From assembly GCA_914767715.1 (NCBI GenBank), contig OU612066.1, positions 24,900,283 to 24,964,282 of the forward strand: a DNA stretch of 64,000 nt, given 5' to 3'. The notes under the pieces are model-generated. The model did no database searches and had not been told where the DNA came from. It saw only the letters and a list, made by a program, of their open reading frames with translations. Shown one piece after another: positions 45,202 through 57,400 of this stretch; position 1 is the first letter of the stretch, and each line of letters starts with the position of its first letter. The position numbers and the translations under genes are program-made. Origin of the DNA: Membranipora membranacea. Lineage: Eukaryota; Bryozoa; Gymnolaemata; Cheilostomatida; Membraniporidae.

Positions 45202-47549
45202 ATGGCCGACATGTTTGGAATCATAGTTGCTGGCAGGCTGGTGAGATATTTATATGACTGCTGTCATTACTACATTTATTATTTACATTACTACTTACTA
45301 CCTACAAATATCCCCATTTCTATACTTATTATTATTGATATAAATGTTGTCAATGACTATAATACCATGGGAACTACAATGACCAACTTTTGATTATGGT
45401 CATACCTATACTTACTTCTAACTGCATCCATGTGTCTATCTGCATATAAATAATTTGTTATGTATGTCAGCACTAGCCAATGATTCTCTCCACCCCATCA
45501 ATCAGGGAGCTAATACATTGGCTAGTCAGCCCTCAATATTTTGTATAAGTGTTTGAATGTATGCATACTTTTGATGCAGTACATCTACAGTCTACACATC
45601 TACGCAGTGCCACAGCAAGGAGATGGTGATGCCCACAAACACTCCCCACATCCAGTCAATGGCCTGCGGATGTTTGAAGGCGTATAGCCTATATATGTAA
45701 ATATACTGTTGAGACATCCTGCATATTTTGTACGCATTATTCCCGCATGCCTGCTGTAAAGCATCAAATATTTGTTCCAAATTCCCACAACTCTGACTCT
45801 ACTCTCCTGATCACTGCTGAGTCTACTCTTAAACTAGCCCATATAGCTCCTTAATCATCCTGCAACCAAGCATGTCATGCAGCTGATACAGATCCAAATG
45901 ATTATGATTCCTCTTATACACACGCAACCTTCTACCTGTAACAGTGTGCTAACAACATTCAATAAAACAGACCTTTGGTGTAGCGTAACTCACAAATGTT
46001 GCCTGCATAGCCTCTATGCAAGTACAGAAGCCATAAAGATTTACTTTTCTCCAGGTTCAAACAAACTTAACGCAGATGAGTGAGACAAAGCTTGTAGCTG
46101 AAATACCAGATGCTGATGATATCAATCACATAGTAGTTTTCATGACCGGAGCTGTACCATTCCCGGATGGTATGGGGGCGTCTGGTGAGTTGAAAGAAGT
46201 TTTTATGGTATAAATTCTAGCAAATTATAGAGTTTAGATAGATCTAGTCATCTTGTACAAAGCACTCTATATCTTTTAGCCTTTGTCACGGATAGTTCTC
46301 AAACTACAGCAGTTTCACAGGTTTGAAGATTTTCAATATTTAATGTTACTAGACTATGCAAATGCATTTATCGTTTTAGGGTGCACAGTATAGATTATTA
46401 CATCGTGATATGTTAAGTTAAACCATTTGATGGGACGCTAGGACACACCTCAGAGTTTGCTTTGCATATTTCTTCGCTTCTGGGGTGGACAGAATATCAA
46501 TGGGATAGATCACTTGAAATTTGACATATCTAGCTAAGCTGTGCTAACCAAATTTAAATCATCTGCTTTAACTTGATCACATCTCCACACATCATAACAA
46601 CGGCTACATTTTTATATCAAATGGCTTTTACTACATGTGATATTTTAATGTAGCTGTGTTGAGTAATAAACTAGTTACAGATATTGATGCAACTAGATAT
46701 TGCTGGAACTTGCCGTTCTGACACCTGAACCAAAGGTGTGGTCAATGACTCTTGATTTACCTGGAGTTTGTTGGTGTGATACAAAATGTTAATCGTTTGT
46801 CCTATTTTATATTCTAGTTCACTTTGGCTGGCCTGAAACTGGTTGGTCTTTGCTTGGATTTATTACAAATGAGAAGCCAAGTGTCATTTTCAAAATATCT
46901 GGATTGAAAGCGGGTAAGATGGTGTTGGGCTCAATGACACTGAATGATAGCGATATCTTATAAAGTTAATGAGAGGATTCAGTTTGTTTTGTCAAAGCTT
47001 AACACTGGGTTTACTATGCCAGCATATAGTAATGAAACTGGCGTGAATTGGCGTAATAATGCATGGCATGCATCCTTTGAAATCATAAACAATTCTGTTT
47101 ATTTTCAAAGTTGTCTTTTCTCTATTTCAACAAGGAGACAAATTTGAAAAAAAACATGTTGTTTTTTGTCATAAATGTATCCTCATGCACTTTTATCATA
47201 ATATTACACTCTCTCTCTGCTCTTCTCTTTTCTAGGAACGGCTACAGACAATCCATTTGCACCTCATCCGACTCACAAAGCACAGATAGGAATCTCTGTG
47301 GAGCGTTTGAATGACCTAGTTCAGCAGACACCTACAACACAATCAGCCCCTTCGAGTGTGGCTTCTCTAACAGAATTCGCTCAGAAAATGGTGGAAAACT
47401 TCTTCAATTACGCCACGTCATTTGCTCAGAACCAATCACAAATGACTCCACAGCCAAACGAAACATTCATACCATTCAGTGCTGTAGAACAATGGTATAC
47501 TAACACTAAGAGAAAGCTAGACGCTAATCCAAACTGGTGGAAAAGCTAG
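45202..47549 (+). CDS. HIKESHI: Hikeshi (Hsp70 nuclear import carrier), 4 exons, 192 aa
   Basis: Exons 45202-45240, 46055-46184, 46818-46913 and 47236-47549. The protein starts [13 protein letters not shown] and shows the family landmarks: [57 protein letters not shown], a helical segment [18 protein letters not shown] and the C-terminal [18 protein letters not shown]. Length fits the human protein (197 aa). Hikeshi carries Hsp70 into the nucleus under heat stress by binding FG-nucleoporins; the hydrophobic N-terminal domain does that and the C-terminal helices dimerise. AATAAA follows at 47942-47947. Confidence 0.96.
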
Positions 47550-48405
47550 TTCTCTGCCTCAAAACTGCATTCTTCCATCATACACTTGTAAATATTTTGT
47601 AATTCTGCTCAGGCGCTATGTGCTTTTCCTGCTTTGGTGCTTCACATACACTATTATATCTTCACTAATATTTTATGCTACTAGCAATCTTATCCAAATA
47701 TCTTTAACACGGCACACTACTTTTCCCTGCTTTTCCACTGCTTAGTGCTAGGAGTCCAGTTTTTAATCATATCAAAATCAAGGTACAGTGTGTATATTTT
47801 CTATGTTATCACCTCCTTGATGTCTACAGTATATTATCTATGTTATATATCAGTGCAATTATCTATTGCCATCCTCTTGTATAGAGGTTTAGAGAATTTA
47901 TTATTCTAACAGAAAAATATTTTTGAAATTCACATTCAAAAAATAAAGAAGCAATCAGTTTCATATCACAGAAAAGGATGGATTGACCTTCAAGAATAAT
48001 ACGCAATGTAATTTGCATAGTCTCTTAAATTATGATACTGGACGGTGAAGTATAGGTAGAGTTAAATAAATATAGCATGCTAAGTAAGCCAGACAAAAAC
48101 AATAGAAAAATATAAGTTGTGCCTTGAAGAACAACCAACGCTCGCAGTCAATTGCTATTTTCTGCGATAATATTTAACTAAGAAAAAATAGCAACAACAT
48201 GGAATCAAGTAGCTTAGCTGTTTTTGTAGCTGAATTTCATCTTGTGACTTCTATCAATTCAACTGTGGAATTCACAACATCAGCTCAAATTTATATAGCA
48301 AAGGTAGATTAAAGGGGGGGGGGGGGGTGATCTAGGATTATTAAAGTGTCCAGAGTATGTCTTCTTCTATGGAACTCGGGAAGACACAGTTTGTCAGTGA
48401 TGAGA
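47550..48405. other. Convergent 3' region of Hikeshi and the WD40 gene
   Basis: A plus-strand AATAAA at 47942-47947 (Hikeshi) lies beyond a minus-strand AATAAA at 47897-47902 (WD40 gene), so the two 3' UTRs would overlap by some tens of bases if both are used. A run of 14 G at 48314-48327 falls in the WD40 gene's 3' UTR. Confidence 0.45.
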
Positions 48406-51400
48406 TCATTGTTCTCCAGTAGTTTGTATTTCTTCTGGAAGTGCTCGTGACTGCTTACGGGATGAAGTAAATAGCCCTGTTGTTTTAGTTTGCTCTTTTT
48501 CCTGTTTAATACAAAATTTTAGCAGATACAGATCATACTTGCATCCTGAATATACATATATATATATACATATGTGTTATTGTGATTCAAAATATAGTGT
48601 CTAACGCCATCATATTTCGATAAAAATTGTGAGTTGTTATAAGTTATCTACTACTCATTTAGGTGTTAAAATGAATATTAAAATTAGACTGAAACAACGA
48701 ACTGTCAGAAATTTAACTTTATATAGTCTGAAACTCAGAACATCAAACACAAAACGAACGTTATCACTCAATCAATTCAACTATTTTAATTTTATTGTCA
48801 AAGATCTGCAAGGTTATGTTTCTCCAAACCAGTCTTGACAAGCATTATTGGGGAGGGGGGCCAAAGCTCCCCATCCCAATAAAGCTGTTCAAGACAGGTA
48901 ATATTTCTCCCTGATGAAAGGATGGTTACCTGCCATAACTTTATGTATCCAGAGGAGTGACAATGATTTGTATCATCATCTCACTCTATTGTGATAACAT
49001 AAATAATAATAAATAATAATTGATAAGATAACAGGACAATACTTATGAGGGGAATTTACATAAAAAGTGAACAACATAATTGTATTATTATTCCATTTTG
49101 ATTAAGGTTTTCATATTTTATGTATATCTAAAACACAATTATTACCGACAACTTTTTGACCTCATGAAGTAAAAAGTTTATATTTTAGCACCATTTTCGC
49201 ACATTGGCTAAATACCATAGACAACCTTTTTAGGGTTCAGTTTATTTCTGGGTATGTTGCGCAGTGCACCAAAGAATCATATCATGCTAGCCAATGTGTT
49301 GTCACTGTTTGGTTGGTTGATAGTTTTGGTCTCTCAAACCAATCAGAGCCAACACAACGGCTATTGTCATGCAGTAGTATAAAGTTTTACTGATTTCATA
49401 TGATGATATTTTAATAATTATGATGATATTTTATTTATACATACCGTGACTTTTTTCTTGATCTGTTTCCACTCGTTCCATATTCTGATAGTCTTATCCC
49501 AGGATGTTGACACATACTGGTTACGTTCTGGTATATGGATAATATCTCTCACTGAATCTGTATGGCCTAGATTTGTCTGTACCAACCTATATTTCTCACT
49601 GTCGTATACTCTGTGGAGAAAGAACATGAAAGCAGAAATTAGAAATGAAAGATTTGAGGTTTGTCCAATGATGCACATTGCTTTTTTATGATATTTACAT
49701 TCAAGATTTAGTCCAGCAGACCCATAATCATATGTGGATGTACATTGAACATGTCATTGAATATGTACTTAGACTTGGCTGCATATTTTAACCAGGCAAT
49801 AAGCTGAGAAAAAGTCAGAGTTCCAAGTGTGATGCCCCTCCAGCCACACTAGTAGGAAGACCAAGTAATCAGTTGGAAATCTAGTCATTAATTTGTAGAC
49901 TTATCTCAATGGCCAAAAACAAAAGGGGCAGCGAGAAAAGGATTATTAAAATGTACTTCATGGTCTCATCTGATGTTCAGCGGCCCTATCATGGTCTCCA
50001 TGGTAAAAAATCATATTATGATTAAAACATACTTGATGACGTGCTGGAGTCCGGCTATGATTGCTCCATTTACAGCATCTATACACAGACATGTGACTGA
50101 TGACTTCTCAGATAAAGTTTGGAGGAGGTCATTCATTCCTTGTCCAGCCCATATCTTAATCATCCCGTCATCTGAACCTGAGTAAATAAAAAGATTATAA
50201 TTTAAAACCACTACACACATTGCTTTAGGTTTCAACTCGTATAATGTACTTCGAGCAAAACAGTACCGTAGTTGCATTTCTATCACTTATTTCAAGGGAT
50301 TAAAACCATATCATACTAGTACATGCGTATTAGCAGAGTTAATACCACAGTTATATATCATTAGGAGGTGGCTCAGTTGGTTAGTGTGCCGGTCTTGAGC
50401 ATGCATGCCAGTATTGAAGGTCATGGGTTCATCAGTTTACAACGTATAAGTGAGAAAAAACTGCCAAATTGAAGAGAAACGGCAGGAAACATACCAGTAA
50501 CCCATTGTTTGGTGATGGTGTTCCACTTTAGAGCAGTGACCTCAGCGTCGTGTTGCAGGGTGTTTACTAGTGGCATCTGAGTACCATCTGGAGAGAACTT
50601 TCTGATATATACCATGTGATCACTGGAACCATATGCTATTTCGTTCCTACAATAGTCAATGTGGTTTTGACCTTTCATGGCGCATAAAAAATAACAACCA
50701 ACTCATCATAAACAGAACTGAAGATAAAGAACTATCCAGGAGCTGAGTGTATCCAGAGAGTTTTCAGGTGGGTTGATAGATTTCTGGACAGACTCTGACA
50801 AAAAACATTATATTTAATTTAGTTTTCACTTAGTTTTAATTTAGATTTAATGTAGATTTGATTAAGTTTTAATTTGGTTTGTATTTAGTTTTAGTTTGGT
50901 TTTAATTAAGTATTAATTTAGTTTAAATCAAGTTCCGTCAAAGCCCCCATGTCAAATTTAAGTTGCCTCCTACATCGAGGATCAAGCAAACCTTAGTATA
51001 GTATAGAACAAATTGCCCTCAACTCTATGTTATTTGTATACTTTCAAGCCAACCTCAATAAATAAGTAAATAATAATAGCAGTTGAAACTCACTGTGCAG
51101 AGTTATACTGCATACAAGATATAATTCCGTCAGCTGCCCACTCCGATGTCTTGACATCATCATCCACCTTTACGTCAGGCATTGTGCTACCTCTATCCTT
51201 GTATATGCTGTGGAAACTGCAAATAAACGAAGATAGTTTATAAAGGATCTCCAGGGTTCCTCTGTCAAGGTCATAAAATAAATCATAGAGTTCTTTTTCA
51301 TCATAAATAATAAACATATCCGCTGTCAAAAAAGTGCTGAATTCAATTTATCCTTCACTCATTTTGTACACCCCAAGAAAAACCAAAGATCAATCAATTT

Positions 51401-54400
51401 AATCTCAACAGGTGGCTGGTTGTTGTGACTCAAGCTCAGGTCTCTAAAACCTTTTGAACTTCAGTTGATCTTTGCAAAAAAAACTTTGGAACCACAAATT
51501 TTCCTGATCCACTAACTGGTAAAAAAAGAATTTAAATCACTCATTTCAGAGCAAACTATAGATATTGCATATATAGATAGTGCGGTATTTTGTGGCATTA
51601 AAGCTGGAAAGTGGTGGCAATCTGAGAAGGCTGTGCCTTCAAAACTGGTCTAAAATGTTGATCTAAAAACAGTCAGTACAGATAAACAAGTACTGTACGG
51701 TTATCATGCAAAGGAGGTTGTCATACCAACAAGGTCTTGTGACAATACACAACAACATAGACATCAGGGATTAAAGGGACACCTATGTGTACATCTGTGA
51801 TTATGTAGAACAAGTTTGATCCAGTTTGCCTCCATACCGGTTGCTCCCCTTCCACTGGTCACATGGCGTGACCAGTGGAGGGGGAGCAACTCTGAATGCA
51901 GACAAATGGTAACGTGGTCTAGTGGTCATATGTCGAAGCTGAATATCTGTGGTTTTTTGAGTGATTTAGTCTAAGCTTGGAAACAGCATATTTGACATAT
52001 ACAACTATTGCTATAATTGGACAGATAACAAGCATCGCTATAATTCATCGACAAATGGATGATGCTGTCTGGAATGATAGAAGCATGTGATAGAGTAGAG
52101 AGTCATGACTGTGTTGATGGAGTTTGTTACCTACCATGGTATACCTCTGTAAACATTCAGAATTCAAATTAAATTAAAACTCACAAAATTTGCACCAGAA
52201 AACCTTGGCGGTCTTTCAATAGGGACGAGTGATAGTGATAATTTTAGGGTCAGAATATCTCAATTGCTACGGGCAAATTTCTCACTCTTTTGGTCTGACA
52301 ATGAACCCCATTCGCCAAAATTGTTCATCATCTGGAAATGAATCCTTTGGATCTATACTTCCTTAACAGGGGGTATGTATTCAAGTAATTTGTTGAGAAA
52401 ATTTTAATAAAAAACCCTCCCAAACCATTATCACTTGTGTGAACACATAGATGACTCGCCTGAAGAAGTGCAGGGACTAAAAATATCATAAATAACATCT
52501 ACAGACTCCAGGGAAACAAGAACTTTTTTAATGAGTAGCGTCATCATCATCATCAGCTGATTCAAATGCTTAGTTAAGTCGATATTAACCTGCAATTATA
52601 CCGCAGGGTGATGTTCTTGATAGCCGACTTCTGCATTTCAAAAAATATTTTGTTTTTTTTACCTACCTTCCATCATCAAGATTCCAGATGCATAGCCTGT
52701 GGTCCCATCCTCCGCTCACAAGGTAAGTGTTGTCATACCCAAAGGACTTGTGCACCACACACATAGAGGTGACACAACTCCTGTGTTCTGTCAAGATATA
52801 CTTACAGATGAACCCAGCCACTCTGTTACTTACTGATTCTTCTTCCTTTAAAACCAGAGAACAAAGGCTATTTAGTGAAGAGATAAACAATAAGATGTAG
52901 TAAATGTTGACTAGATTCCATCCTGGAGTAAGGGGAGTTAGTAGCAAAACATGAACCCTTCCCTAGCCAATACGTTGGTTCTGATTGGTGGGTGGGGGAA
53001 AGACGCCCACCAACCATTGAGAGCCAATACACTGGCTACCCTTCCCCAACCACAATTATGAATCCACCAGGACTGAGATATTTCTTTGCTGTGTTCGCAA
53101 CAAAATCTGAACGTATGCTATAGTTTTGACCAAGTTTGATCCAGTTTGACTGCACACTAGTTGCTCCCCTTCCACTAGTCAAAAAGGGAACAAGAATAAA
53201 TCCCCAATCCATGACTAGAAGAGGGGAGCAACTCCGAATGCAGGTAAATGGACCAAACTTGGTCTAGCTATTGCTAGGTGGTGAAACTTTGAGATGAAGC
53301 ATTTGAAAAGAAATTGGTATCACTGCAATCTCTCAAAAAGGCAGCTATGAAAAAAAGGGTAAGAAACCAAATCAATCAGGTTAGAAATCAATTTCAATAC
53401 AAAGTTTACAACAAATCATTCTGTCCGATTAAGATTATTTTTAATCAATCTACACTTCTCTCGCATGGGAAGATGATCCCACACCAATGTAACATCTAAT
53501 GCTTGTAATTGTAATAGACAAATGATCTGGCAAAACAAGCTACCGGAGAACCCTGGCTTTCTTCAAATTGCCAGAAAACCCTGAGTGTCTGAGATTCCTG
53601 GCTATATTTACCATGGCCAAAGTGAAAGACGGCACTGCAAATCTTAACCCTGATGATCAGTGTGCGCAACAATATGAGGAAAAAAGACTGGGGTACTACA
53701 AAAAGTCCACAGGTGATCTACAATAGTAGCATTATGAAAGATAAATACTACAAAACAAAGTTACCTGTCGAATGGCTTTCCTAACAATCTAGTGAAAAGA
53801 TGTGCAGGATGAAAATTATATCTTACATGATTTACAATGTTTCAATTGGTGCTGAAGGGTTAAAGAAAGTTGTGCTTGTGCGATAGATCCATTGACATAA
53901 CAACATATTTGCTGGGGTTCCAACTGTTTATACTCCAAGGCATTATTCAATAGAGAAAAAACATGTACTTGACATTACATGTGAGTTGCGTTCCAGCAGG
54001 GAGGTCCCAAACTCCCTGGTTCCAGCGCATACATCACCCATTTTTTGTGACCAAGGAGTTGTCTCTTTATTCACTCTCTGCAGCATACTTTCAAGTGTGG
54101 TGTCTGGGTGTCTGTGTAATTCCATATGATACCCTTTTAACAACACGCAACAAGATAAGCATCTCTACCCTATTGGCTACAGTTTACCCAACCTAGACTA
54201 GCTATATGTTTAATCCCGTCGGGTCATCAAATACTTTGAGATACTAACCAAATAAAAACGATTTAAATTATTTGGCACAAGATAAAAAGCTATTCTCATT
54301 CGTTCAGACCGCAGTTGCTAATCATACGTAAAAAGATCATATCTCAATCTTCGTTTCTAAGGTGTAAGAAAGGAATTGGTTGGAATATTCACATTGAAAG

Positions 54401-57400
54401 CAAGTAATCTAATCGAGAATACCGAGATGGCGTATGATTCCGAATCAAGGGAATTTCCTCAGAAACGCTAAGTTGAAATGTTAACAATATTCCCATATAT
54501 AAGTGTAGCCTGATGTTACTACATAATATGTCAAACTCTGATGTCATCAACCTGATCTCCACAGGGACTAATGAAGATTGTATTGCTGGTCCTTTTTCAT
54601 AACTACTGGTATTTATCACACTATTGCTCGTATATCTCTGATCGATATAGAGTGAAATAATTCACGTAGCTTATTACTAGGTCAAGTGTGATCCAATTCG
54701 CCCACAGTCCGGTTATTTCCGTTCTACTGTAGGCGGCTAAAACTTTAAATTCAGGAAAATTGGATCATGCTTGATCTTGGTTGAGTACCATCAGAAGGAA
54801 TTAGCTCTGAAGACCTAACGTAAAATTTACAAATCTGGGGTGGGTACACATAAGAATAAGTTCCCGATGTCAGTGGGGGTACTTATGTTTGATATGAATA
54901 AAAGCCATCTAATGGAATTGCTAGAAAAGGGAGGATGGATAGATGTGCTAAATGCTTATGCAGACAATGTGAGACATTTACGCCACCTTGAGTTCCTTAC
55001 CAAATAGAATTCTCAACTCACGAAACGCCCACTGACAAGACATGAGAGATTAGTCGGTTCAAATGTGCATCAAGTCTGTATGAGAATGTCATCAATGAAT
55101 TAACACCAAACTCTCACTTCTAAAAAAAGAGGTGCTTTGGTCCTCGGGTATTATCAGGTATGGTCACAGCAATCAAGTTTTGGGTTTGGCCTGTCTTCAG
55201 CTTAAGATCAGCTTTAGATCTCGCAGCATACAGGCATGAGTGGTTACACTTTATTTCGCACTGTTTACAAGCATACCTTTTGTAGTTTCGCCGTGGTACT
55301 TTTCTGAAAGCATCAAGGCTAATCGGTATGTCAAATGCTAAAATTACTAGGATTTCCTCAGCAATGTCAATGAGAGGTTAGTTATATATCCCTGTATACA
55401 AGCATAGCCTTCAACTTCAACAAATCATGACAACCAACCTCTACAGTCAGTTATATACTTCTCACAGCGCACAGGCATTAGTGCTTATCAAGTAGGTCAT
55501 TGGACCTTAAAGATAAAAAACTAAATAGAAAAATATAATAATTAAAATATACAATAAAATAAATAAATTTTATATTACAATAAAAGTAATACATAATATA
55601 ATTAACACATACCTTTTGTAGTCTCATAGTACTACTTTTCTGCTGGGTGATATTACTACTGAGAACGCTAGCTGAGTGGCCACCCTTTAGTAAGATAGCA
55701 TATTTCTCTAGACTCGATACCTCACTGGCCTGGCTCTCCTCCAGCTCTGAGCTCTGCTTCATACCCTGTAATACCGCTACTGCTGAGTCATCAAAGCCCC
55801 ACACATCTGTAAAAATAGCAATAATGTTCGATGTTAGTCTTATCAACACACTTTGAAGTTGTTTTGCGTTGAAAGTCCGGAAAGAGTCTTGAGTTTTTGT
55901 GAGTATATGCTTAGTTTTAAATAAGATATACAAATGAGTAGCTCTAATATTTCAGTTCAGTATAAACTTTTATTGAGCTGACCGGGATGTGGGACTATAC
56001 ACAGAATGCTGATAATAAACTCTTACTTGAGGATTTTCTAGTAAAACATTGCCTAATTTTTTTCCATACAAGTGTTAAGCAAGGTTAGTGACGATAACTA
56101 AGTCACAAGGAATGTTTGTTTTATATTATCAACTTCGAACCATTATTTTAGTGTTCAATATCAGCCAGATCGGAGATCATATGAATGCAAACACATTTCC
56201 CTTTTTATGTAGGGTGATTTTTGATAATGCCAGTCTCCCCCTCCCTGTATAAACACATTGTAACTAGTTTTACGTAGAAATTTTCACAAACTTTTATTTA
56301 AAATTAAATAAGCAGGGATCACTCACAGATATTGGAATCTTCACTAGCAGCCACTATTATATCGAGCTCCTCTACAAACATGGTGGCCAGGATACTCTTG
56401 TTTGGATGAACGTAATTCTCTGCCTGAAAATATTGATATTAGTCAATGTGTACGCTCATGCTGCCCTGTCTAGTCATAGCAGACAGAGGATGGATGGTTT
56501 GATTGCTATTACTGAGATTAAAAGAGAAAAATGCGTCGAAAAGGTGGATGACTGGAAAAAATCTTTCTGACATATAAATGCAAAAACATTTTATGTTAAA
56601 ATCATATGGCAGAAAACTATCACAGGGCCCTGCATATCTCTGCTTGATTGCGCAGTAACGCCTACATGAGCATTTACTCAAAAAATCATGTTTGGAGAGA
56701 ATGGAGAGAATATCCTTCATTATGTTCAAAGCAAAGAGAGACATAATGTTAAGCCTCCTGATTTTTACACTTCCGCATATCACACTTCAAACAATGGGTG
56801 AAAACATATCTAATTTCTATTATAAAAGTGGCACGTTCAAAGTGCTAAATCTGACCTCTTCATCTCCTTGGCTCGGTTTCTGTTTATATACACCTGCTTT
56901 TTTACCATCAGGTTTCTTTCTGTCTTTTTTCTCCTTATCTCTCATCTTATTCAGTGTGTTCTTTAGGTCCATCTTCTCTTTATCTGACAGCTTCCTCATC
57001 TGAGGATATGAGATAAATTTATTAAAACAATAATGTGCATCCTGTTTTCAAGGGTATTGTTATTGAGTTGCCAGTGAGAAAGACCAGCGGGCTGAATGAC
57101 AAGGCTATGGTTATAGGGTGTGCTTATAGTTGAATCTTGAGACATAAATACACCCAATTCACTTGCAATGCATCATGCCATCTTATTAAGCACATTTTGC
57201 AGATTCTGTAAGCACCAGGTAATACAAGCCATATCTCATACTCTCTATTTACAGATTCAAAATGGGGAGAAATGATGAGAGAGTTTCATCATGTAGGTTC
57301 ATCCACTATGGCGTTCATCAGTTTGATTTGCTAAGCTGTTGAGTGATTGATAATAGTAATAAATTCATCAAGAGTGTCAGAATTCGTACCTTGGTCATTT

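Noticed and set aside
48309-48500. A reading frame of the last WD40 exon ending in a proline run encoded by the 14-C tract
   Set aside because: Exon 19 ends in phase 0, which forces the other frame with a TGA at 48406-48408; the proline frame would need a different phase, and no suitable alternative donor was found.
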